From an uncultured Faecalibacterium sp. (GTDB lineage Bacteria > Bacillota > Clostridia > Oscillospirales > Ruminococcaceae): a DNA stretch of 64,000 nt. The stretch is taken from assembly GCA_900539945.1 (NCBI GenBank), contig UQDV01000001.1:62001-126000 (forward strand), in the 5' to 3' direction. Shown here piece by piece: positions 35,724 through 42,707 of this stretch (its first letter is position 1; each line of letters begins with the position of its first letter). The notes beneath the pieces were generated by a model. The model was given only the letters and a program-made list of their open reading frames with translations, searched no databases and was not told the origin of the DNA. A program made the position numbers and the translations under genes.

Positions 35724-36409
35724 TCTATATCGTAGAAGATGATGACGCCATCCGTGAGCTGGAGCAGTATGCCCTGCAGTCCAACGGTTATGAAGTGGCC
35801 AGCTTTGCCAGTTCCGAACCGTTCTGGCAGGCCATGCGCACCGAAGCCCCGGAGCTTGTGATCCTGGACGTGATGCTGCCCGGCGAGGATGGGTTCTCCA
35901 TCCTGAAAAAGCTGCGCAACACCCCTTCCCTGCACCGGCTGCCCATCATCATGGTCACGGCCAAATCCAGCGAGCTGGACACCGTGCGCGGGCTGGACTG
36001 CGGTGCCGACGACTACATTTCCAAGCCGTTCGGCATCATGGAGTTTCTCAGCCGGGTGCGTGCTTCTCTGCGCCGGGCGGCTCCGGAGGAACGGCCCAAT
36101 GTGCTCAGCTTCCATGAGATCCTGCTGGACAATGCACGTCACAGCGTGACGGTGAACAACCAGCCTGTCGAACTGACCTACAAAGAATACAGCCTGCTGC
36201 GCCTTCTGCTGGAGAACACCAACCTTGTGGTGACCCGCGAGACGATTTTGCAGGTGGTGTGGGGCACCGACATTTCGGTGGAAAGCCGCACCGTGGACAT
36301 GCACATTCGCACCCTGCGCAAAAAGCTGGGCGATGCCGGACGCTACATTTGCACCATCCGCAAGGTGGGCTACAAGCTGGCCGATGACGAGGAGGCTGGA
36401 GACGAATGA
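35720..36409 (+). CDS. OmpR/PhoB-family response regulator (PhoP-like)
   Basis: Receiver domain at residues 1-115 with acidic pocket EDDD (6-9), phospho-acceptor Asp50 in VILDVMLPGEDG, and the conserved lysine in YISKPFG; C-terminal winged helix (about 130-225) with TYKEYSLLRLLLENTN and RTVDMHIRTLRKKLG. It is 229 aa. Starting inside the phosphate transporter stop codon (ATGA) and followed by a kinase, it is most likely the phosphate-starvation regulator of this operon; that specificity is inferred from context and the Pho-like repeats upstream. Confidence 0.93.
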   Translation: MIYIVEDDDAIRELEQYALQSNGYEVASFASSEPFWQAMRTEAPELVILDVMLPGEDGFSILKKLRNTPSLHRLPIIMVTAKSSELDTVRGLDCGADDYISKPFGIMEFLSRVRASLRRAAPEERPNVLSFHEILLDNARHSVTVNNQPVELTYKEYSLLRLLLENTNLVVTRETILQVVWGTDISVESRTVDMHIRTLRKKLGDAGRYICTIRKVGYKLADDEEAGDE

Positions 36410-37755
36410 AGCCGCACAGCATGGAAGAAAAAATCAGCTACCGGCTGTTCCTCATGGGCTTTCTGGGGCTGCTGTTCACCGCAGCACTGTGCATCTTTGT
36501 CTTTCACCGGGCTTTTATCGCCCAGGCCTGGGATGACCTGGAAAAAGAGAGCGATCTCATCCGTGCCGGGTATGACCTGACCAGCGAGCCGCAGCAGCTT
36601 TCTTTCTTTGTGACCGGCGACCTGCGCATTACGCTGATCTCCCCGGACGGCGACGTGATCTTTGAGTCTGCCACCGATCAGCCCATGGAGAACCATCTTA
36701 CCCGTCCGGAGATCGTGCAGGCGCTGCAGGGCAGCATCGGCAAGGACATCCGTGATTCCCAGACCATGGGATATGAGACCTATTATTATGCCGTGCAGCT
36801 GCCCGGCGGCAACATCCTGCGCGTGGCGCAGGACGCCGAAACGGTGTGGTCGGTCTACGACGGAGCCCTGCCGGCCATCGTGCTGAGCTGCGTTGCCCTG
36901 ATGTTGGCTGCCGCGATCCTATCCACCCTGCTCACCCGCGCCCTTGTGCAGCCGGTGCTGAACATGACCGAGGATCTGGACCACATTCAGGATAAGGTCC
37001 CGTACAAGGAACTGATCCCCTTTGCTGAGAGCATCCATGCCGACCGCATCCTGCGGGAAAACAACGAGAAGATGCGGCAGGATTTCACCGCCAATGTGAG
37101 CCACGAGCTTAAGACACCGCTGACCAGCATTTCCGGGTATGCGGAACTGATCGAGACCGGCATCGCCAAGCCGGAGGATGTGCCCGGTTTTGCCCAGAAG
37201 ATCCATGGCGAAGCCAGCCGGATGATCCAGCTGGTGAACGATATCCTGCAGCTGTCCAGCCTGGACAACGCCTCCGAGACCTCCTCCATGCCGGAAATGG
37301 AGGTCGTGGACCTGCTGGACGTGGTCAAGGAGTGTGTGGAGCGTCAGAAGCTGAACGCCCGCCACGCCTACATCACCCTGACCTATCTGGGCGAGAGCGC
37401 ACCGGTGCGGGGCAACCGCAATCTGTTGGATGAATTGTGCCAGAACCTGTGTGACAACGCCATCCGCTACAACCGCCCCGGCGGCAAGGTGCAGATCGTG
37501 ACAGCCTGCACCCGGGACGGCCATTGCAGCCTGACCGTGACCGACAACGGCATCGGCATCCCGCGCGAGTCGCAGAGCAGTGTGTTCGAGCGCTTCTACC
37601 GGGTGGACAAGAGCCGCAGCAAGGCCACCGGCGGCACCGGTCTGGGGCTGGCCATCGTCAAGCACATTGCCCTCATCCACGGGGCCCGCATCAAGCTGGA
37701 AAGTCAGGTGGACGTCGGCACGACCATCACGGTCACCTTCCCCACGGCATCCTGA
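36406..37755 (+). CDS. Sensor histidine kinase (PhoR-like)
   Basis: Partner of the response regulator, with a four-base overlap (ATGA). N-terminal membrane segment (about residues 12-32), an extracytoplasmic domain of about 130 residues (a typical PhoR-like ligand region), a second membrane segment (about 150-175), a short HAMP-like linker, the H-box NVSHELKTPLTSISGYAEL, and an ATPase domain with N box (LCDNAIRYN), DNGIGIP and GGTGLGLAIVKHI. Length 449 aa. It ends five bases before the convergent gerAC stop. Confidence 0.93.
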   Translation: MKPHSMEEKISYRLFLMGFLGLLFTAALCIFVFHRAFIAQAWDDLEKESDLIRAGYDLTSEPQQLSFFVTGDLRITLISPDGDVIFESATDQPMENHLTRPEIVQALQGSIGKDIRDSQTMGYETYYYAVQLPGGNILRVAQDAETVWSVYDGALPAIVLSCVALMLAAAILSTLLTRALVQPVLNMTEDLDHIQDKVPYKELIPFAESIHADRILRENNEKMRQDFTANVSHELKTPLTSISGYAELIETGIAKPEDVPGFAQKIHGEASRMIQLVNDILQLSSLDNASETSSMPEMEVVDLLDVVKECVERQKLNARHAYITLTYLGESAPVRGNRNLLDELCQNLCDNAIRYNRPGGKVQIVTACTRDGHCSLTVTDNGIGIPRESQSSVFERFYRVDKSRSKATGGTGLGLAIVKHIALIHGARIKLESQVDVGTTITVTFPTAS

Positions 37756-37759
37756 TTTT

Positions 37760-38743
37760 TCAAGCACCCAGAAATACAACGTCTGCCTGCAGCTGCGGGC
37801 AGGCGTTTTTTGTTGGGTCAAACCCGTCGGGAGAGCCTGTGCGCAGCAGACTGTGCTCCTGCAGATGCAGCAGGTCTGTTCCCTGCTGCCAGCAGGAACG
37901 TACCACCCCAAGGCAAAGCTCTTCCAACTGTTGACACTGTGCCGCATCCGGCTGCGGCGTGCCGTAGGCCGTCTGGCAGTCCAGACGCAGGGTGGCCGTC
38001 TGCTTTCGGAGAGCAACTGAGACGGTGCACCGCCGGATGGTTACACGCTTTCCTTGCAGCCAGAAGGTTCGTTTGCCCGGTGTGCCCGTCAGCAGAAGAA
38101 ACGCCTCTGTCTCGTTTTCTGTCAGGCGCTGCACCGCACCGCTCCCGGTGCGGAAGGCCCCGCTGCCAGAAACCATCACTTTCTCTTCCTGTGCTTCGGG
38201 CAAGCAAAGCACAGGAAGCAGCATGCTTTCCTCGTGTGCATACAGCCGGGGCATTGCCGCCGAGCCCGCTTTGAGTTTGTCCAGCAGTTTGTCGGGCAGA
38301 GTCTCCGTTTTTCCGCACGACTGCAAGAGTATTTCCAGATCAAATTCCGTGCAGGAAAGCCGGGCCGCTGTGCGCCCGCAGCCGCGTTCCAGCACAAGTG
38401 CTTCGTATGCAGAGAGCACGCCGTCGTCCGTCTGCACCGGGAAGAGCAAATAGTCACACAGGCGGTAATCGGCCGTCTGCGGCAGGGCTGCTTCGGCGGC
38501 GGCAAGAGCTGTTTCCAATGTCTGCCCTCGGCCATCGGCGATGCGCAGTGCGGCTGAGGCATCGGCTGCGTCGGCTGCCGCTTCCGGTGACTGATACAAA
38601 AGCCCCACCGACCAGGTCTGTTCCTTCTGTTCCAGATAAACCACCCGTATCATACTTTTTTCGGTGGTCTCACAGCGCAGGAATAGCAGGCACCAGCCGA
38701 TAAGCACCGCGTAAAACAAGAGCCGGGTTCCGCGCTGTTTCAT
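37760..38743 (-). CDS. Spore germinant receptor C subunit, GerAC-like lipoprotein
   Basis: Third gene of a gerA-type operon. The N-terminus is a lipoprotein signal with a lipobox-like LLFLRC (cysteine near residue 24). The remaining 300 residues follow the GerAC layout (ERGCGRTAAR, CGKTETLPDKLLDKL, KVMVSGSGAF), but similarity is weak and the assignment depends on the two genes upstream. Length 327 aa, slightly shorter than B. subtilis GerAC. The 3' end carries the terminator of the opposite operon. Confidence 0.8.
   Translation of the reverse strand: MKQRGTRLLFYAVLIGWCLLFLRCETTEKSMIRVVYLEQKEQTWSVGLLYQSPEAAADAADASAALRIADGRGQTLETALAAAEAALPQTADYRLCDYLLFPVQTDDGVLSAYEALVLERGCGRTAARLSCTEFDLEILLQSCGKTETLPDKLLDKLKAGSAAMPRLYAHEESMLLPVLCLPEAQEEKVMVSGSGAFRTGSGAVQRLTENETEAFLLLTGTPGKRTFWLQGKRVTIRRCTVSVALRKQTATLRLDCQTAYGTPQPDAAQCQQLEELCLGVVRSCWQQGTDLLHLQEHSLLRTGSPDGFDPTKNACPQLQADVVFLGA
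37778..37811 (+). terminator. Terminator of the phosphate/two-component operon, inside the gerAC 3' end
   Basis: AACGTCTGCCTGC pairs with GCGGGCAGGCGTT (one G-U), and a T-run follows at 37806-37811. It lies 23 bases past the kinase stop and within the coding end of the convergent gerAC gene. Confidence 0.85.
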
Positions 38744-39543
38744 GGCTGCGCCTCCTTCCGGGCTGGCAGTGCATCCACTCGCCCCAGCTGCCGGATGGCC
38801 GTGCACAGCACCCCGATGCGAAAAATCGCGCAGGTCAGCCAGACCAGCAGCAGCGCCGCGTCCAGCCGGGAAAATGTCCCGGTGCTCCATGCACGCAGCA
38901 ATTCCCGCGCCGGGTATGTCCGACCGAACACCAGTGCCATGCCAAGCATTGCCGCCGTTTGTACAAGGGCTGTGAGAATGGGCAGGCAGACACCACGCCG
39001 CTCCTCCCGGCCGCAGAGCAGCGGTACCGCAAAGTATTCCGCATAGACCGGAACGGTGAATGCCGTGCTCTGCGGCGCAGCCTGCGCAAACAGCCCGGCC
39101 CAGTGCATCTGCCGGGCCAGCCCCAGCAGACACACCGCGCTTCCCACCGCCACAAACCACCACAACACCTGCGCCGGGGCACCCCATGCGCGGGCAGGCA
39201 TCTGCCAGCCCGCCCAGAGCAGCAGCGGCAAAAACCCCAGCAATGCCAGCGAAGAAAACTCTTCCCGGCAGACTTGCAGAGCCTTCCAGAACGTTCCGGC
39301 CAGTTCCACCGCCAGCCAGACCTGCAGGCAAAATGCAGCTGCCCAGGCGGCAGGCTTTGGCGGGCCGGACTGCCAAAACCGAGTGGCCAAAGCAGAAAGT
39401 ATCATCAGCAGTACTGCAGCCAGCACCTCCTGCCAGAGGAGTGCCCGGGGCGAACTGCATACCGGCAGACGCTCTGCCGCCGCCGCGGCAAAGATGCTGA
39501 GGGTCACTGCCGGCAATGAAAATTTGTCCTGCGTTTTATTCAT
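38740..39543 (-). CDS. Spore germinant receptor B subunit, GerAB-like permease (short)
   Basis: Second gene of the operon: integral membrane protein of the APC-like GerAB/spore permease family that binds germinants. I count about seven to eight hydrophobic segments over 267 aa, against about ten segments in 360 aa for typical GerAB, so the protein is clearly reduced, mainly in the C-terminal part. It overlaps both neighbours by four bases. The hydrophobic profile, the start (FSLPAVTLSIFAAA) and the position support the call; direct sequence similarity is limited. Confidence 0.72.
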   Translation of the reverse strand: MNKTQDKFSLPAVTLSIFAAAAAERLPVCSSPRALLWQEVLAAVLLMILSALATRFWQSGPPKPAAWAAAFCLQVWLAVELAGTFWKALQVCREEFSSLALLGFLPLLLWAGWQMPARAWGAPAQVLWWFVAVGSAVCLLGLARQMHWAGLFAQAAPQSTAFTVPVYAEYFAVPLLCGREERRGVCLPILTALVQTAAMLGMALVFGRTYPARELLRAWSTGTFSRLDAALLLVWLTCAIFRIGVLCTAIRQLGRVDALPARKEAQP

Positions 39544-40997
39544 GCGCGGGGCCTCCGTTTCTGCCAGATGTTGAACCCCTTGCGGGACAGGTGCCGATAG
39601 TTGCGCCGGATGACGCCGTCCTCGGCCAGCGGGCTTTGCGGGAACGGATGCTGTGCAAGATACGGTACCCCCAGCATCCCGGTGCCGGACAGGCTGAGCA
39701 GCAGCACAAAAAAAGCCCCGGCCAGTCCCACCGGCCCGGCAAGCCCCGCAGCCACCACTACGCCGATGCGCAGCAGGGTGGCCGGTTCGTACAAAGCGGG
39801 CGTGACGAACACCGCAATGGACGTAATGCTGGCCACAAAGATGACCGGGGTGCTCATCAGGCCGGTGGCAATGGCGGCATCGCCCAGAATGAGGGCGGCC
39901 ACCAGACTGACCGAATGCCCCAGCGACTGCGGCATCCGCAGCCCGGCCTCCCGGATGACCTCCAGAAGCAGGATGACCAGCAGCATTTCTGCAAACAGGG
40001 GCAGCGGCGTAGCCTTTTCGGCGGCTTCGATCTTATACAGCAATTGGGGCGGGATCAGCTCCGGCAGATAGACCGCCAGACAAACGAACGCCCCCGGCAG
40101 AAAGACCGTGAGGTAAAAGGAAGCATAGTTCAGCACCCGCAAGAAGGAGGCGAACACAGCAGTGGACGCGTAGTCGTCCAAGCATTCAAAGTTTTCGCAG
40201 AAAAGTGCCGGCAGCACCATGGCCGACGGGCTGCCGTTGACCAGCACTACAATGCGGCCCTCGCACAGTTTGGCCGAAGCCGCCGCCGGGCGCTGGGTGT
40301 AGCTGACCGGAGTGAACAGCCGTGCCCGGCTGGGCAGGAGCCACGGTACAAAATAGCTGCTGTCCAGCAGCAGCTCCGGCTTTGCAGCGGCAAGGGTCTG
40401 CCGTACCTGGCGCACCATGGCGGGGTCTGCCCTGCTCCTGCAGTAGCAAATAGCGTACTCTGTCCCTGCGGCGGTGTCGGCCTGCGCCACCTCCAACACC
40501 AGATCATCGGTACGGACCAGACGACGCAGCAGGCTCAGGTTCACCCGCAGCAGGTCGGCAAAGCCCTCCCGCGAGCCGCGCAGGTTGCCTTCTCCTTCCG
40601 GCTCGTCCACCGAGCGGTACTTGAGGGCCTGCACCGAAAAGGCAATGCCTTTCGCGCAGCCATCCAGCAGCAGCACAGCCATGCCTGCCGTTAACCGCTT
40701 GACAAGATCCGGCAGATCCTCCACCGGGGTGCTCTCGGCCGGGGAAGCGGAACCATGCAGGATGCGCTCATACACTTCCTGCCCGGTGCATGGGCAGGGC
40801 TGCTGCAGCGCCTGCCGACTGGCCGCGTCCAACAGCAGCTCCCACAGTGAATCCAGACTGGCCATGCCGTCAAACAGCACAATGCAGCCCCGGCAATGAT
40901 AAATCATGATTTCCTTGGCATAATAATCCGCAGAGGCACCGAACCGGGCGTCCAGCTCTGCCAGATTTTCGGCCAGATGCAACGACAACTGCTGCAC
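39540..40997 (-). CDS. Spore germinant receptor A subunit, GerAA-like
   Basis: First gene of the gerA-type operon. A cytoplasmic N-terminal domain (about residues 1-220, with GCIVLFDGMASLDSLWELLL) precedes a membrane part with the family signatures EGRIVVLVNGSPSAMVLPALF, RVLNYASFYLTVFLPGAFVCLAVY, PFP-like LLLEVIREAGLRMPQSLGHSVSLVAALILGDAAI and STPVIFVASITSIAVF. Starting from the GTG at 40997 (10 bases after AAGGAG) it is 485 aa, the usual size. In spores GerA complexes sit in the inner membrane and sense nutrients. The much longer open frame upstream is on the opposite strand of the next gene and is rejected. Confidence 0.92.
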   Translation of the reverse strand: MQQLSLHLAENLAELDARFGASADYYAKEIMIYHCRGCIVLFDGMASLDSLWELLLDAASRQALQQPCPCTGQEVYERILHGSASPAESTPVEDLPDLVKRLTAGMAVLLLDGCAKGIAFSVQALKYRSVDEPEGEGNLRGSREGFADLLRVNLSLLRRLVRTDDLVLEVAQADTAAGTEYAICYCRSRADPAMVRQVRQTLAAAKPELLLDSSYFVPWLLPSRARLFTPVSYTQRPAAASAKLCEGRIVVLVNGSPSAMVLPALFCENFECLDDYASTAVFASFLRVLNYASFYLTVFLPGAFVCLAVYLPELIPPQLLYKIEAAEKATPLPLFAEMLLVILLLEVIREAGLRMPQSLGHSVSLVAALILGDAAIATGLMSTPVIFVASITSIAVFVTPALYEPATLLRIGVVVAAGLAGPVGLAGAFFVLLLSLSGTGMLGVPYLAQHPFPQSPLAEDGVIRRNYRHLSRKGFNIWQKRRPRA

Positions 40998-41021
40998 ACA
41001 ACATCCACTCCTTTGCACAGC

Positions 41022-41027
41022 AGTATG
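41022..41027 (-). promoter_or_regulatory. Sigma-G-like -10 element upstream of gerAA
   Basis: On the minus strand CATACT (41027-41022) matches most of the forespore sigma-G -10 consensus CATACTA, about 25 bases before the GTG; the -35 region (GGTATG, 18 bases upstream) is only partly similar to TGAATA. gerA operons are sigma-G controlled in B. subtilis. The same 80-base interval carries the start of the divergent DUF421 gene. Confidence 0.45.
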
Positions 41028-41078
41028 CCCGCCCGGAGCCGGTTCCATACCGGCGGGTGCCGACAGGAGGTTTCCACG

Positions 41079-41777
41079 ATGAAGTTGTTGATCTTCCGCA
41101 CGATTTTGATCTACCTGTGCGTGCTGTTTGCCATGCGGCTGATGGGCAAGCGTCAGCTGGGGGAACTGCAGCCCGAAGAACTGGTGTCCACCATCCTGAT
41201 CTCCAATCTGGCGTCCATCTCCATTGAATCGGAGGATGTTCCGGTGACGGCCAGCCTGATCCCGCTGTTTCTCATTGCTGCGCTGGAGCTGCTGGGCTCC
41301 GCGCTGAGCTTCCGCAGCCAGAAATTCTTCAACCTGCTGTCCGGGCGGCCCAAAACCGTGATCCTGAACGGAGAGATCGACCAGACCGCTCTGCGCACCC
41401 TGCGCCTGACGGTGGCCGACCTGATGGAAGCGCTGCGCGGCAAGGACGTCTTTGATCCGCGGGATGTGTCCTACGCGGTCATTGAGACGAACGGGACTCT
41501 TTCGGTGGCATTGCGGCCGGAAAAGGAACCTGCGCGGCTGTCCGACCTGCAGCTGCGGGTGGAGCACTGCCACGCAACCATCCCCTTTGTGCTGGATGGG
41601 CAGGTGCTCGAGGACAACCTGCACTGGTGCGGCAAAGACCGTGCCTGGCTGGAACGCACGGCACAGGCCAATACCCTGCTGCCGCAGGAAATCCTGCTTC
41701 TTGTCGGCAATGAGACCGAGGACTATTTTCTTTTGAAAAAGGAACGCCGCGCTGCGGTGCATGAGGGCCGGAAATGA
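41079..41777 (+). CDS. DUF421 (YetF-family) membrane protein
   Basis: A 232-aa protein with two to three N-terminal membrane segments (about residues 2-22 and 56-78) and the two soluble YetF-like domains; the signatures LLIFRTILIYLCVLFAMRLMGKRQLGELQPEELV and SGRPKTVILNGEID are characteristic. Some family members lie in the spore inner membrane and affect heat or germination properties; the biochemical role is unknown. AGGAGG at 41065-41070 supports the start. It is divergent from the gerA operon and overlaps the next gene by four bases. Confidence 0.9.
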   Translation: MKLLIFRTILIYLCVLFAMRLMGKRQLGELQPEELVSTILISNLASISIESEDVPVTASLIPLFLIAALELLGSALSFRSQKFFNLLSGRPKTVILNGEIDQTALRTLRLTVADLMEALRGKDVFDPRDVSYAVIETNGTLSVALRPEKEPARLSDLQLRVEHCHATIPFVLDGQVLEDNLHWCGKDRAWLERTAQANTLLPQEILLLVGNETEDYFLLKKERRAAVHEGRK

Positions 41778-42142
41778 AACGGATCTACGCCTGCTTTGCC
41801 ATCGTGGCCGCTTTGCTGGCCACTGCCTTTTACAGCAGCTTTCAGGTACAGCGCTTTGCCGATGACATTTCCACCGACCTGGACTGTGCCATTGAGGCCA
41901 TTCGCAACAGTGACCTACCCACCGCCCGGCAGGCACTGGCCCGCGGGGCCGACCGGTGTGACCGGATGCGGGAAAAGATGAACCACCTGCTGCGCACGGA
42001 GGATTTTACCGAGCTGGAAGCAGCCCTGCGCACCGCCGACGGGCACCTGGAGCAGAACGCCCCCGAAGAAGCCTTTGGGGAACTGCGCCGGGCACAGGTA
42101 CGGGTGGAAACACTGCAATGGCTGGCCCGGCGGTTTGTGTAA
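41774..42142 (+). CDS. DUF4363-family protein
   Basis: A 122-aa protein with a signal-anchor segment (residues 5-22) and a helical, charged remainder (LPTARQALARGADRCDRMREKMN ... FTELEAALRTADGHL). Proteins of this family commonly follow DUF421 genes, and here the reading frames overlap by four bases, so the two products probably act together in the membrane. Function unknown. Confidence 0.75.
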   Translation: MKRIYACFAIVAALLATAFYSSFQVQRFADDISTDLDCAIEAIRNSDLPTARQALARGADRCDRMREKMNHLLRTEDFTELEAALRTADGHLEQNAPEEAFGELRRAQVRVETLQWLARRFV

Positions 42143-42146
42143 ACAC

Positions 42147-42192
42147 AAAAAGCACCGCTTCCCTGCTGCTGTACAGAGAAAGCGGTGCTTTG
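42147..42192. terminator. Bidirectional terminator between DUF4363 and nrdR
   Basis: AAAAGCACCGCTT pairs with AAGCGGTGCTTT around a 17-base loop; the flanks are A-rich and T-rich, so both converging genes can end here. Confidence 0.88.
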
Positions 42193-42203
42193 CAAATTAC
42201 AGG

Positions 42204-42671
42204 TTACTGTGCGTCCTTCCGGTCGCCCATGAGCTTTTTCAGCTCATTGAAAAAGCTCTCCACGTCGGCAAACTGCCGGTAGACCGAGGCAAAGCGGACA
42301 TAGGCCACCTCGTCGATCTTTTTCAGTTCCTGCATGGTCAGCTCCCCGATGCGCACACTGGGGATCTCGCGGTCGTAGGAACTGAGCAGGGTCTGCTCGA
42401 TGCTGGTGACCGCGCGCTCAATGGCCTCGTAGCTCACGGGGCGCTTGGCGCAGGCCCGCAGCATGGCATTGAGCAGCTTCTGCCGGTCAAACGGCTCTCG
42501 GGAGTTGTCCTTTTTGATGACCACGAGCGGGACTGTTTCCACCACCTCGTAGGTCGTGAACCGCATATGGCAGCTCAGACATTCCCGGCGGCGGCGGATG
42601 CGCTCACTGTCTTCGGTAGGGCGCGAGTCGATCACCTTGGATTCCTCAGCACCGCAATAGGGACATTTCAT
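42204..42671 (-). CDS. nrdR: Transcriptional repressor NrdR
   Basis: Zinc-ribbon and ATP-cone repressor of ribonucleotide reductase genes. The zinc ribbon is CPYCG ... CLSC (residues 3-34), followed by FTTYEVVE, and the ATP-cone covers about residues 48-140 (VIKKDNSREPFDRQKLLNAMLRAC). Length 155 aa. It lies 36 bases after secDF and has no ribonucleotide reductase gene nearby. Confidence 0.95.
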   Translation of the reverse strand: MKCPYCGAEESKVIDSRPTEDSERIRRRRECLSCHMRFTTYEVVETVPLVVIKKDNSREPFDRQKLLNAMLRACAKRPVSYEAIERAVTSIEQTLLSSYDREIPSVRIGELTMQELKKIDEVAYVRFASVYRQFADVESFFNELKKLMGDRKDAQ

Positions 42672-42707
42672 GTTCTGTTCCTCCTGAACCTCTGCGGGAA
42701 TTTTGCG

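Noticed and set aside
40998..41936. N-terminal extension of gerAA for a further 313 codons
   Set aside because: The extension lies antisense to the DUF421 gene, and the GTG at 40997 has a good ribosome-binding site and gives the normal GerAA size.
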